Position numbers and translations under genes: made by a program. Shown here piece after piece: positions 26,758 through 35,705 of a stretch of DNA of 64,000 nucleotides. Under the pieces are notes generated by a model, which made no database searches, had not been told where the DNA came from, and saw only the letters and a list, made by a program, of their open reading frames with translations. Position 1 is the stretch's first letter; every line of letters begins with the position of its first letter. The stretch covers positions 4,588,001 to 4,652,000 of the forward strand of contig NZ_CP157484.1 of the NCBI RefSeq assembly GCF_045348435.1, in the 5' to 3' direction. Origin of the DNA: Alsobacter sp045348435. GTDB taxonomy: Bacteria > Pseudomonadota > Alphaproteobacteria > Rhizobiales > Beijerinckiaceae.

Positions 26758-27542
26758 TGGCCATCACGCTGCGCAATGTCGGCAAGACCTACCGCCGGGG
26801 CGGCGTGGTCACGCACGCCCTCGACCGCGTCGATCTCGACATCGCCGAGGGCGAGTTCGTCGCCATCGTCGGTCCATCCGGCTGCGGCAAGTCCACCCTG
26901 CTGCGGCTCATGTCGGGGCTGCTCCCCGCCAGTTCGGGCGAGATCCTGGTGAACGGCGCGCCGGTGACGCGTCCCAGCGGCGAGATGGGCATCGTATTCC
27001 AGGCCCCGGTGCTGCTGGACTGGCGCAGCGTGCGCGAGAACCTGCTGTTCCAGATCGAGATGCGGGGCCTGCGCAAGGCCGACTACGTGGCGCGCGCCGA
27101 CGAGCTGCTGCGGCGCGTCGGGCTTGCGGAGTTCGCCGACCGCTATCCCTACGAGCTCTCCGGCGGCATGCGGCAGCGCTGCGCGATCGCGCGGTCCCTC
27201 ATCCACGACCCCGTAATGCTCATCATGGACGAGCCCTTCGGTGCGCTGGACGCGCTCACGCGCGAGCAGATGCGGCTCGACCTGGAGGCGCTGTGGATGG
27301 CGACGCGCAAGACCGTCCTGTTCATCACGCATTCCATCGACGAGGCCGTTCTGCTGGCCGACCGTGTGGTGGTGATGAGCCCGCGCCCGGGCAGGATCGA
27401 GCGCATAATCCCCGTCGAGATGGCGCGCCCGCGTGGGCTGAACGGCCGCAAGAGCCCTGAATTCATGCAAATCGCCGACGAGATCACCGACATCTTTCTC
27501 TCGCGCGGGGTGCTCACGGCCGGCGCGGGGGCGACGGCGTGA
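26757..27542 (+). CDS. ABC transporter ATP-binding protein (SsuB/TauB type)
   Basis: Cytoplasmic ATPase of 261 aa for the NMT1-type importer. Walker A GPSGCGKST, Q-loop MGIVFQAPVLLDW, signature LSGGMRQR, Walker B LMIMDEPFGALD and the switch His (FITHSIDEAV) are all intact. The start overlaps the IclR stop by one base, and the stop overlaps the next start (GTGA). It is split from its permease and binding protein by the divergent promoter, so both arms must be expressed together. Confidence 0.95.
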   Translation: MAITLRNVGKTYRRGGVVTHALDRVDLDIAEGEFVAIVGPSGCGKSTLLRLMSGLLPASSGEILVNGAPVTRPSGEMGIVFQAPVLLDWRSVRENLLFQIEMRGLRKADYVARADELLRRVGLAEFADRYPYELSGGMRQRCAIARSLIHDPVMLIMDEPFGALDALTREQMRLDLEALWMATRKTVLFITHSIDEAVLLADRVVVMSPRPGRIERIIPVEMARPRGLNGRKSPEFMQIADEITDIFLSRGVLTAGAGATA

Positions 27543-28093
27543 CCGGCCTCGCAGAGGAGGCCGACGCCCTGTTCGGCCAGGTCCGGGGCGTCATGTCCGC
27601 GATCCCCGCGGACCGTCTGGACGCCCTCGCGCAAGCCATCGCCCAGGCGAGGATCTGCGCTCTCTACGGACAGGGACGAGCCGGCCTCGTCATGGAGGCG
27701 TTCACGATGCGCCTGCACCATCTGGGCGTTGACGCGCACGCGGTCGGGGCGATGAACGCGTCGCCCGTGGGGCCGGGTGACCTCTTCCTGGTCAACGCCG
27801 CCATGGGCGATCTGCCGACCGCGCTGGCGCTGATCGCATCGGCCCGCCGGGCCGGGGCGGGCGTCGCGCTGTTCACGGCTGCTGTAGACAGCGACGCGGC
27901 GGCGGACGCCGACCACGTGGTGCCGATCCCGGCCCTCATGGGGCGCGGCGTCGACCCGACCGGTCCGCTCGTGATGGGCGGCGCCTACGAATGGGCGCTG
28001 TTGGGTGCGACCGAGCTGCTGGTCCACCGCATAATGCGGCCGCTCGGCGTGACCCAGGACGCGATGTGGGCGCGCCACGCCAACCTGCTTTGA
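27539..28093 (+). CDS. SIS-domain sugar-phosphate isomerase-like protein
   Basis: Protein of 184 aa with a SIS fold resembling 6-phospho-3-hexuloisomerase and related sugar-phosphate binders: CALYGQGRAGLVMEAFTMRLHHLG, then NAAMGDLPTALALIASARRAG (a Ser/Thr-poor variant of the usual GSGxT loop), and a C-terminal region with MGGAYEWALLGATELLVHRIM. The start is GTG overlapping the ATPase stop. In this operon it may process the imported compound. The reduced phosphate-binding loop makes isomerase activity uncertain. Confidence 0.7.
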   Translation: MTGLAEEADALFGQVRGVMSAIPADRLDALAQAIAQARICALYGQGRAGLVMEAFTMRLHHLGVDAHAVGAMNASPVGPGDLFLVNAAMGDLPTALALIASARRAGAGVALFTAAVDSDAAADADHVVPIPALMGRGVDPTGPLVMGGAYEWALLGATELLVHRIMRPLGVTQDAMWARHANLL

Positions 28094-28174
28094 TGAAGCG
28101 GGATCGCTCTTCCGACGCTCCTGCAGCCTACCGCGTCCTGCTGCTCGCCAGCATGACGCGCTCCAAAAGGCTTG

Positions 28175-28533
28175 TCAGGGACTAGCCGACACCGGGCTGA
28201 TGAGCCCGGCAATCGTCGCTGCCAGTCTTGCACGGCTGTTCACGCCGCACTTGGCATAAAGCGCATCGACATGCGTCTTGACGGTCGACCTTGCGATACC
28301 AAGGACTGCGGCCGCTTCTCCCAGGGACTGTCCCTCGACGATATGCTTCAGCACCTGTACTTCGGTGATTGTAAGGGCGTAAAGGCGCGCAGCTGTGGCG
28401 ATCGGCGTGTGCAGGTCTGGTTCGGGCGAGCGCAGAACGAGCAAGTAGGCCCCCGATGACTCGGCTGTTGTATCCAGCCTGACCCCCGTGACATGCAGTC
28501 GGCGGCCAGTCCACGCTGGCCTTCGCCTGGAAG
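28175..28533 (-). pseudogene. C-terminal remnant of a LuxR-type regulator
   Basis: The frame encodes GRRLHVTGVRLD, then a LuxR-type helix-turn-helix: LTITEVQVLKHIVEGQSLGE, IARSTVKTHVDALYAKCGV. Full regulators of this kind have a long N-terminal sensor part. Here a stop closes the frame at about 28535 and no ATG follows, so only about 115 codons remain. It may be expressed from a TTG at 28444 as a bare DNA-binding domain, but truncation is the simpler reading. It lies at the edge of a rearranged, lower-GC section. Confidence 0.6.
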
Positions 28534-28768
28534 CTCATCGGCAACGGCCGACCCCCGCCTCGTTGAGGCCCATGTTGCGATCCCTTCCGCACAGAACGTT
28601 TGTTCCGATAACATGGGGTAAGTAACAGTAAGCGAAGCGGCATGATCTACGCCACCTAGACGAACGAGCGCACGAACTGCTCAAAACAGAGTTCTCCTAT
28701 CTGCTACAAGCCCAAATCTTGGGCTCGTGCTGGGAGTTGGAGGGAACATGCGTCGATCGTGGCGGCGA

Positions 28769-29098
28769 TCACCTCAGGGTCGGTAGGATTATGAGCCAGG
28801 CCTTCTCGGCGATCAACGACGGATAACCCTCCTGGCGAAAGCTCGCATAGAGGATGATCGGGATCCCACGGCGTTCAATCTCCCCTGCCAATTCTGTGCA
28901 ATCGCCGTCCCTTAGTTTGATGTCAAGGACGGCGCATTGAGGCCAGAGGTTTTCCAACTCGTGCTTGGCGTCACAGCACCGGAGGAACGGTCCTGCCACC
29001 TCGAACCCCGCAGTTTCGAGGCCTTCCGCGAGCGGAACGCCCGTTATAAGGCGGTGACTTGTCAATAGGACGTTCGGTCTGACCGCCGCCATTGGCAT
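28769..29098 (-). CDS. Degenerate single-domain receiver protein
   Basis: Receiver-like protein of 109 aa. The phosphoacceptor site is kept (CAVLDIKLRDGD, Asp59), and the helix/strand pattern GFEVAGPF and RGIPIILYASF matches CheY-like domains. However, the N-terminal acidic pair is replaced by LLTSHR and the conserved Lys-Pro is lost (AWLIILPTLR). Phosphorylation in the usual way is therefore doubtful. It could be a decaying copy of regulators such as the one at 20957, or a phosphorylation-independent adaptor. Confidence 0.6.
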   Translation of the reverse strand: MPMAAVRPNVLLTSHRLITGVPLAEGLETAGFEVAGPFLRCCDAKHELENLWPQCAVLDIKLRDGDCTELAGEIERRGIPIILYASFRQEGYPSLIAEKAWLIILPTLR

Positions 29099-29367
29099 CC
29101 TCCGAAGGCGAGGCTCCGGGGCGCGGGCGCACGTCCAGGCGTTGGCTTAGACGCGTCGCGAAAAGGGAATGCTGGGTTGAGTACAAAGTTTCTGCCTGGG
29201 CTTGGCATTTTTTTTGAACGGCCTCCAGGGCTCAACTGGGCGCTCAACCGTTAGTTTGTGGCTAGACGGCCGGCAGCTCCTTCGACGTGCAGATCGTTTA
29301 CAGCGCGATGAGTGCTGCAACATCGAGCCTTCCGAACCCGACAGCTGTCCCAACTGCACCCGTGGAT

Positions 29368-29455
29368 GGCATGGTGGGCGCCGGCCGCAGACCGGAGGGC
29401 GTGGAAGTCGTCGCGACCAGCTGGACGACGGCTTCACCGTCGACCACGCAATCGA
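29368..29455 (-). pseudogene. Short remnant of the DNA ligase gene
   Basis: About 88 bases match the middle of the short ATP-dependent ligase gene at 52534-53157. They still read CVVDGEAVVQL on the minus strand, then lose frame through a small deletion where the intact copy has PDGRDDF. The rest of the gap 29099-29648 shows no gene I can support. Confidence 0.6.
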
Positions 29456-29648
29456 GATAGGCGGGTCCACCTCGGGAACCTGACTTCGCCAACGCCGCTG
29501 GGTCCGTTTTATATGTCCGAGATGACTCGAGAAGGCCCCGCAGCAATCGCACCCTTGCTGGTGGCTTTTTCGTGCCCGTTTTTTCTGGCGAAAATACCCC
29601 CTGGTCTGTCGTCAACAGACATCTCCCCGTCCTCGCGAAACCATCAGG

Positions 29649-30128
29649 TCACCCGTGGTCGTCGGGCGCACGCCTTGGCTGCACTGACCAGGCGGCCGGC
29701 TGGTCGTCTGTATCAGCCGCGGCGGCCGCTGCCGTCGTCTGCACCTTGCCGGACTTGTGATGGGCCGGCGCGTAGATCGTATAGATCTGCATCGATTTTG
29801 CACCGATGTTGATGATGTTGTGCCATGTCCCCGCCGGAACGAGAACGCACCATCCTTGTGAAACCTCCTTTTCGAACGTCAGTTGATCCTTAGCGGATCC
29901 CATCTGCACCCGGCCGTGGCCGGCCTCAATGCGCAGGAACTGATCGGTTTCCGGATGTGCTTCAAGGCCGATGTCGCCGCCGACGGGGATCGACATCATC
30001 GTCACTTGCAGGTAGCGCCCGCTCCACGCAACAGAACGGTAATTCGTATTTCGGTTCGTCGCCTCTTCAATGTTGAACGACTGCGGCTGTGGACCGATAT
30101 CTTGAATCCTGTCAGCAGGGCTGCTCAT
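29649..30128 (-). CDS. Cupin domain protein
   Basis: Small cupin-fold protein of 159 aa. Motif 1 is GGDIGLEAHPETDQFLRIEAG (His and Glu ligands), and motif 2 is VLVPAGTWHNIIN (His). The metal-ligand set appears complete. The tail after residue 130 is Ala-rich and of low complexity. The ATG at 30128 has GGAGGAG at ideal spacing; an upstream ATG at 30170 adds unlike residues. The product of the reaction, if any, cannot be named. Confidence 0.85.
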   Translation of the reverse strand: MSSPADRIQDIGPQPQSFNIEEATNRNTNYRSVAWSGRYLQVTMMSIPVGGDIGLEAHPETDQFLRIEAGHGRVQMGSAKDQLTFEKEVSQGWCVLVPAGTWHNIINIGAKSMQIYTIYAPAHHKSGKVQTTAAAAAADTDDQPAAWSVQPRRAPDDHG

Positions 30129-30556
30129 GGTGAATTGCTCCTCCAATGGCACGGCTTCACGATCTCGCATGCTTTAGTCAGGTTGTTTGAGGTCACAGAC
30201 GTGGGCGTCAGGACCAACTGTCCCTGATGTCTCCAAAGGGAAGCAGGGTCACAATCAAGACAAGAAGCGTACGCGCGATAGGCCCCGGCCTTTGGATCAG
30301 GTCACCAGATCAGCCGGCGCTCGCTGATCAAGAATGACCGATCATCCAGTGAACGATATTGACTTAGATCAGGCATTCCGAACCCCAGATCGAGACTTGA
30401 ACTGCGCTCCGCGCGGAGGGCGTGAGCACCGCTGATCTCCGTCATGTCCATCAAGGCGGAAATAGCGTAGATGGAAGCGTCACAGACGTCATCGACGGTA
30501 CGAGCGTGTGCGGGCAGCGAGGCTTGTGGCCCCAAACACCGACTCGGAGAGGTCTG
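30129..30556. other. Intergenic region between the cupin gene and the KaiC operon
   Basis: About 430 bases that should hold the divergent promoters of the cupin gene and the KaiC/kinase operon. I see no confident gene, no EcfG-type promoter and no clear palindrome. A minus-strand frame at 30302-30535 has no recognisable start or motif. Confidence 0.35.
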
Positions 30557-30715
30557 ATGAGCAGCACCCGTGACAAGGCCATCGGGGTGGCCAGTGAGGC
30601 GATCGGCAGGGCCAGATGCGCCGTAACGACAGCGGCCGATCGGTCGCCGACTCGCTCAACAAAAAGCTCTGAGTCGGCGATGCGAGCGATGGGCGAGCCG
30701 AAAGGGTACGAGTGA
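30557..30715 (+). CDS. Small CsbD-like protein at the head of the KaiC operon
   Basis: A 52-aa protein starting MSSTRDKAIGVASEAIGRAR, which resembles the opening of short CsbD-type stress proteins; the rest (ending GEPKGYE) does not match well. A good ribosome site (GGAGAGG) precedes the ATG, and the stop overlaps the next start (GTGA), which supports it as a real gene. Family assignment is weak. Confidence 0.4.
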   Translation: MSSTRDKAIGVASEAIGRARCAVTTAADRSPTRSTKSSESAMRAMGEPKGYE

Positions 30716-31158
30716 ACCGCGCCTCTTCACGGATGCGGAGTACCGCCAGGCGGTTGATGGCTGCGGAGACGCCGAAGGGCGCATCCGCAGTCGCGGACGG
30801 TCCCGTCGCATTTCGGACTCTTGAGAAACTGGGTCCGCATCTCTCGATGATGATGGGGAGGGGCGGCTTTCATGGGTTGCTGACGCGCGCGTTGTTCCTT
30901 GCCGCAGCCGAGGTCCCCTGGCTGACGACGGTGCAGGTCGTCGATGGAGACCTGGTGGGGCTGAAGGTCGCTCATTCGGAATCCGACCAGGCCGACCTCT
31001 GCAACGGAGAGGTCGTCCTTCTGGCTCAGTTGCTCGGCCTCCTCGCGGCTTTTATCGGCCCAGCGCTGACCTTGCGCTTGCTCAGCCAGATCTGGCCGCA
31101 GCTTCCCTTCGACGACCCGGATTTCAGCGCTACGGCGAATGAAGAGAAAGCCGAATAA
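30712..31158 (+). CDS. Conserved helical hypothetical protein of the KaiC/kinase operon
   Basis: A 148-aa protein with GTG start, overlapping the preceding gene by four bases. The conserved core is FRTLEKLGPHLSMMMGRGGFHGLL, then RALFLAAAEVPWLTTVQVVDGD and the hydrophobic segment VVLLAQLLGLLAAFIGPALTLRLL. To my knowledge similar proteins are seen next to KaiC-like ATPases and sensor kinases in Methylobacterium relatives. Function unknown; it could be an adaptor of the KaiC/kinase pair. The stop is one base before the KaiC start. Confidence 0.7.
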   Translation: MNRASSRMRSTARRLMAAETPKGASAVADGPVAFRTLEKLGPHLSMMMGRGGFHGLLTRALFLAAAEVPWLTTVQVVDGDLVGLKVAHSESDQADLCNGEVVLLAQLLGLLAAFIGPALTLRLLSQIWPQLPFDDPDFSATANEEKAE

Positions 31159-31159
31159 A

Positions 31160-32710
31160 ATGGCCAATTCAGCCCCACCAAAAACGGGCTTGCCTAAGCC
31201 CCCCAAGGTCGCGATTCACAAAATCTCAACAGGGGTGCTCGGTCTGGACGAAATCCTGGGGGGCGGCATCCCGGAGTTCTCGTTCAACCTGATCGGCGGC
31301 TCGCCCGGATGCGGCAAGACGACGCTCGTGCACCAACTCGCGTTCGCCAATGGAACGGCCAACAGACCGGTGCTCTATTTCACGGTGCTCGGCGAGCCGG
31401 TCATCAAGATGCTGCGCTACCAGCAGCAGTTCTCATTCTACGACGAGTCCAAGGTCGGCGGCGCCATCCGGTTCATCAACCTGTCCGAAGCGGCCCTGAA
31501 GAACGACCTCAGCCTCGTGCTGGCGGAGATCGTGGCTCAGGTCAAAGCGTACAATCCCGGCGTTGTGGTGATCGATTCTTTTCGCAGCCTCGCCCGAAGG
31601 GCCATCGGCGACGCAGGCGAGACGGAGGTGCAGGCGTTCGTCCATCATCTGTCCCAGTTCCTGGTGAATTCAGAAGTCACGACGCTCCTCGTGGGCGAAT
31701 ACGTTCAGGACGAGATCCGCGACAATCCGCTTTTCACCATGGTCGACAGCATCCTGTGGCTTTCACAGGTGACGGAGCGCAATTCCGTCGTCCGGAAGCT
31801 GCAGATCTTGAAATTGCGCGGCCAAGCCTCGGTGCCGGGGCTGCACACCCTCCGGATCACTGACGAGGGGCTGCAGGCGTTCTCGCGCACCCTCGGACTC
31901 GAAGCCGCCAGGGCGCGACCCCAGAGCCGCACTCGTCTTTCCGTGGGGATTCCTGAGCTCGACAAAATGCTCGGCGGCGGTGTTCTGGAAGGGGACAGCG
32001 TTCTGGTGGCGGGACCGTCCGGCACCGGAAAGTCGGCGCTGGCCACCCAATTCATCGGAGAGGGACTCCGCCGCGGAGAGCCGGGCGTGATGGCGATCTT
32101 CGAGGAGCGTCCGGATGGTTACGTCCAACGGGCGGACGCGTTCGGCCTCAAGTTGAAGGCTGCGGTGGAAGCAGGAACTCTCGAGCTTCTTTACCTTCGT
32201 CCGCTCGACCTGTCAGTCGACGAGACCATGCTGGCGATCCTGGACGCCATCAAGAGGGTGGACGCCAAGCGCGTCGTCATCGATTCGCTCGTCGGTTTCG
32301 AGATGGCGCTGGCGCCCAGCTTCCGGGCCGACTTCCGTGAGTCGCTGTACCGCATGATCGGCGCCCTGACCGGCGCCGGCATCACAATTCTCAGCACGGT
32401 CGAGGTGGAGGACAACTTCACATCCCTTCAGTTCAGTCATTATGCGGTGTCGTTCCTGACCGACGACATCATCCGGTTGCGCTATGTGGAGATCGACGGC
32501 CAACTGCGGAAGACGATCGTCGTGATCAAGGTGCGCGGGGGCAACCATAGCAAGGACATCCGTGAGTATGTCATCAACGAGCACGGAGTGGTCGTCATCG
32601 CTCCGCGGACGACGGACTACAGCCAGTTGAGCACTGGGCTCCCGGAACGGACAGGCCCGCGCAGACCCCAAGAAGACGAAAGCCCACCAGAGCCGAAGGC
32701 CCGCGACTGA
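31160..32710 (+). CDS. KaiC-like double-domain ATPase
   Basis: RecA-superfamily ATPase of about 516 aa with two KaiC domains. The first has Walker A GGSPGCGKT at residues 46-54 and a Walker B in GVVVIDSFRS; the second has AGPSGTGKS near 285-292 and KRVVIDSLVGF. KaiC-type proteins outside cyanobacteria act in stress or timing signalling, often with histidine kinases. ATG 31160 is chosen one base after the upstream stop; an in-frame ATG at 31139 is also possible. The stop overlaps the kinase start (TGATG). No KaiB is present. Confidence 0.93.
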   Translation: MANSAPPKTGLPKPPKVAIHKISTGVLGLDEILGGGIPEFSFNLIGGSPGCGKTTLVHQLAFANGTANRPVLYFTVLGEPVIKMLRYQQQFSFYDESKVGGAIRFINLSEAALKNDLSLVLAEIVAQVKAYNPGVVVIDSFRSLARRAIGDAGETEVQAFVHHLSQFLVNSEVTTLLVGEYVQDEIRDNPLFTMVDSILWLSQVTERNSVVRKLQILKLRGQASVPGLHTLRITDEGLQAFSRTLGLEAARARPQSRTRLSVGIPELDKMLGGGVLEGDSVLVAGPSGTGKSALATQFIGEGLRRGEPGVMAIFEERPDGYVQRADAFGLKLKAAVEAGTLELLYLRPLDLSVDETMLAILDAIKRVDAKRVVIDSLVGFEMALAPSFRADFRESLYRMIGALTGAGITILSTVEVEDNFTSLQFSHYAVSFLTDDIIRLRYVEIDGQLRKTIVVIKVRGGNHSKDIREYVINEHGVVVIAPRTTDYSQLSTGLPERTGPRRPQEDESPPEPKARD

Positions 32711-33822
32711 TGCCGAATACGAAGGCGCTGGAGCCAGTTCCGAATGATCAATCGAGCTTCTTCGACCATGCGCCTTGGGCGGTGACAGAGCTCTCCGGCG
32801 AAGCGCACATCGTTCGCTACGCGAACTCCGCCTTCTGCCAGCTCATCGGCCAGTCCCGGGCCGAGGTGATTGGAAGTCCGTTTCACAGTCTGTTGTCGCC
32901 CGCCGACGAGTGCCTGGCGCTTCTTGATCGCGTCTTTCGAACCGGCAAGGCGGTGAGTCATACGGCGGACGAACGACAAGGCCGTTGCCCTCTCTTCTAC
33001 TCGTACACTTTGTGGCCGGTGAAGGCCGAAGGTCAAACGGCTGGCGTCATCATCCAGGTGAGCGAAACAGGGCCGCTTCACGAGACAAGGCAGGCGATCA
33101 GCCAGGCTCTGCTTCTCGGCGCCCTCCACCAGGACGAACTGATCGAAGCCGCAGATTCGGCGAACGCCCGGCTGCAAGCCGAGGTGAGCGAGCGCCGGCG
33201 GCGTGAACACGACGCCAACGTGCTGACGAAGGAGGTTTCGCATCGGGTGAAGAACAATCTGCAGGTCATCGTGGCGTTGATCGCTCAGGAGATCAAACGG
33301 ACGCCGGAGCCTTGCGTGCAAGGTTACCGGGCCATGCAACGCCGGATTGTGGCCATCGCCCAGCTATATGACCTCATATCGCAATCCAGTCGAGGCCAGA
33401 CCGTCGCCCTCGACGCCTATCTCACGGACATCGCCGCGACCCTGTGCGCAAGTCTGCTGGGGGACATGTCTGACGTTCGGATGACCGTGGACGCGGAGGC
33501 GCTGACGATTGATTCCGAGCGCGCCGTTCCCTTTGGCCTCTTGGTCAATGAGCTATGCACCAACGCGATCAAACACGCGTTCCCCAACGGCGCCGGCGTG
33601 GTCACCCTTGCCGTCCGCCGGATCGGAAGGGAGATCGAGCTCAGGGTCGCTGACGACGGGATCGGCATGGCGGCACAGGCCCAAGAAGGCACGCCTCGTA
33701 AACATGGCTCCGACTATGTGGCGATCTTCGTTCGCCAGCTTTCAGGCGCACTCGTCAGGTCCGCTTCGCCGGTGACTGGAACGACCGTCACCATCCGATT
33801 TCCCGCCAGCGTAGATGGGTAG
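32710..33822 (+). CDS. PAS-HisKA_2 sensor histidine kinase
   Basis: Cytoplasmic sensor kinase of 370 aa without membrane segments. A PAS domain occupies about residues 15-120 (ANSAFCQLIGQSRAEVIG). A short coiled linker follows, then the phosphoacceptor motif EVSHRVKNNLQVI with His178, typical of the HisKA_2/HWE group. The ATP-binding domain has LVNELCTNAIKHAF and VADDGIG. HWE/HisKA_2 kinases often feed the general stress response through PhyR-type regulators. The overlap with kaiC suggests KaiC modulates this kinase or is its target. No partner receiver is directly adjacent; one lies at 35706. Confidence 0.93.
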   Translation: MPNTKALEPVPNDQSSFFDHAPWAVTELSGEAHIVRYANSAFCQLIGQSRAEVIGSPFHSLLSPADECLALLDRVFRTGKAVSHTADERQGRCPLFYSYTLWPVKAEGQTAGVIIQVSETGPLHETRQAISQALLLGALHQDELIEAADSANARLQAEVSERRRREHDANVLTKEVSHRVKNNLQVIVALIAQEIKRTPEPCVQGYRAMQRRIVAIAQLYDLISQSSRGQTVALDAYLTDIAATLCASLLGDMSDVRMTVDAEALTIDSERAVPFGLLVNELCTNAIKHAFPNGAGVVTLAVRRIGREIELRVADDGIGMAAQAQEGTPRKHGSDYVAIFVRQLSGALVRSASPVTGTTVTIRFPASVDG

Positions 33823-34191
33823 AAGCCACAAGCTGGCGGCATAGCGGGATAAGACGGGGGTGAGGCCGGGTCAAAATCGTGCAATAACAGATCGGGTTTC
33901 ATAGCCCAACCGAAGCAGCACCATAGCGGTCCAGCCTGGAGTCGCTTCACGTGCCGCGCCGGCGGAGCTGATGCAGCTCAATGCGCGTCGATCAGGCGCG
34001 TCGCATCGTCGCCACGCCGCGCCAGCAGGCCCGTTGCAGGAGGGCTCGACTCGCGCGGGCTGTCGCTGCGACGCGCTGACCGGAATGCTTGGACTATGGA
34101 TGCGCATTCGCCAGTATCCTCTCATTGCTGGATCGTGAGCGGTTTTGAGAGGCGACCGCCGACCCGATTCGCCGCCTGAGGGGAAACGCCC
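33823..34191. other. Non-coding gap after the kinase gene
   Basis: About 370 bases with no supportable gene, repeat or strong terminator. It presumably holds the end of the KaiC transcript and the promoter of the DUF3309 gene. Confidence 0.35.
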
Positions 34192-34356
34192 ATGTCTCTT
34201 GGAACCATTCTTCTCATCGTTCTGGTCATATTTCTCCTTGGGGGCTTCAGTGGCCGTTTCGGCGGGTACGGCTACGGATTTGGTCACGGCGGTATCGGTG
34301 TGATCGGGCTGCTCCTGATCATCATCCTCGTCTTGCTCGTGCTCGGGCGGATTTGA
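34192..34356 (+). CDS. DUF3309 family small membrane protein
   Basis: A 54-aa protein: a hydrophobic N-terminal helix (LGTILLIVLVIFLLGGF), a Gly/Tyr-rich middle (RFGGYGYGFGHGG) and a second hydrophobic helix (IGVIGLLLIIILVLLVL) ending GRI. This is the DUF3309 pattern widespread in Rhizobiales and of unknown function. GAGGGG precedes the ATG. The gene is 34 bases upstream of the ABC exporter fragment. Confidence 0.85.
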   Translation: MSLGTILLIVLVIFLLGGFSGRFGGYGYGFGHGGIGVIGLLLIIILVLLVLGRI

Positions 34357-34390
34357 AGGTCTTCGGTCGCGCCTGCCGGAGCAGTCCACT

Positions 34391-35551
34391 ATGGCCGTGA
34401 TTGCAACCGAAACGTACCGTCTGCGTGGGCAGGTGCGCGAGCCTGACACGCAGCTCGGACTGGCCGCGCGCTATTGGCGGAGCGCGTCAGGCTTCTGGCG
34501 TGGGCCGGGAGCCTGGAAAGCGCAGGGTCTCGCAGGGCTCGTGGTCTGCAGCGTGATCCTGCAACTTTCGATCCAGTATCGCCTGAACTACTGGGGGCGA
34601 GATTTTTTCGACGCATTCGGCCGTCGTGACGGCGCCACTCTTCAATCCCAGGCCCTGCTGTTTTTGCCGCTCGCCGGGGCGAGTCTTCTGGCGACGGTCT
34701 TTGCGGTGTGGGCGCGCATGACGACCCAGCGGCGTTGGCGCGCTTGGCTGACCGGTCACCTCATCGATCGTTGGCTGCTGCATGAGCGGTTCAGAAACCT
34801 GACCTTCACCGTCGGCGAAGACCAGAACCCAGAGTACCGCATCGCCGAAGACGCTCGAGCCGCCACCGACGCGCCAATCGCGCTGGCGGTCGGCCTGCTC
34901 AACGCGGTCCTCAGCGCGATCATCTTCATCGGTATCTTGTGGAATGTCGGAGGCGATCTCATCGTCGAGGGGCGCGGATTCACGCTCACGATCCCGAAAT
35001 ATCTGGTGATTGCGGTTGCGTTGTATTCGGCCCTGCTCACCCTTGCGGCGATGGTCATCGGCCGTCGCCTGGTGAGCGTGATTGCGAGCAAGAACGCCGC
35101 TGAGGCTCAATTTCGGTCGGTCGGGTCCCACTTGCAGGAGAGGTCCGCGGCGCTGCCGACAGCCATCGGTCGACCCGAGCAGCATCATGCGCTGGCGGAA
35201 GCGCTCGGGATCGTGATCGCAAGCTGGCGGAGGGTCTGCTTCCAACTCATGCGCATGACAATGGTGTCACAAGGAAACATTCTGCTGGCGCCTGTCCTCG
35301 CCTGGGGGCTGTGCGCGCCGAAATACCTGCTGGGCTCGATGTCGCTCGGCGAGGTGGCGCAGGTGACCGCCGCCTTCATCACCGTACAGGCCGCCCTCAA
35401 CTGGTTCGTCGAGAACTACGCCGGTCTGGCGGATTGCATGTCCTCGGTGAACCGCGTGGCGTCCTTGCTGTTCGCCTTCGACCAGCTCGACAGCGACGAC
35501 CCCGTGTCCGCGGGCGCGCTTGCGACGCCCTCCGACATGGCGGGTAAATGA
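34391..35551 (+). CDS. YddA/SbmA-type ABC exporter membrane domain, ATPase domain missing
   Basis: Membrane protein of 386 aa with about six helices matching the transmembrane half of YddA-type ABC exporters (ABC_membrane_2): NYWGRDFFDAFGRRD, NPEYRIAEDARAATD, LLNAVLSAIIFIGILWNVGGDL, EAQFRSVGSHLQERS-like segment and NWFVENYAGLADCMSSVNRVASLLFAFDQL (shown as extent, residues about 340-370). In full-length members the nucleotide-binding domain follows at once. Here the frame stops and an AT-rich stretch follows. It may be a truncated pseudogene, or work as an SbmA/BacA-like, ATPase-free peptide transporter. Confidence 0.75.
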   Translation: MAVIATETYRLRGQVREPDTQLGLAARYWRSASGFWRGPGAWKAQGLAGLVVCSVILQLSIQYRLNYWGRDFFDAFGRRDGATLQSQALLFLPLAGASLLATVFAVWARMTTQRRWRAWLTGHLIDRWLLHERFRNLTFTVGEDQNPEYRIAEDARAATDAPIALAVGLLNAVLSAIIFIGILWNVGGDLIVEGRGFTLTIPKYLVIAVALYSALLTLAAMVIGRRLVSVIASKNAAEAQFRSVGSHLQERSAALPTAIGRPEQHHALAEALGIVIASWRRVCFQLMRMTMVSQGNILLAPVLAWGLCAPKYLLGSMSLGEVAQVTAAFITVQAALNWFVENYAGLADCMSSVNRVASLLFAFDQLDSDDPVSAGALATPSDMAGK

Positions 35552-35705
35552 CTGCCAAGGGATGCTGAAAACAGACATATCAACAAAAGTCTCGTTGAGT
35601 GCGATATATAAACATCAATAAGCGACTGAAGAACAGGCAACCAATTTCATCAGCAGATGTTTCCAGTAGGGTTGGATACGACTTCCAATCCGCAAGGAAC
35701 GAAAA

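Noticed and set aside
30302..30535. Minus-strand 77-codon frame upstream of the KaiC operon
   Set aside because: Only a TTG start, no ribosome site and no motif.
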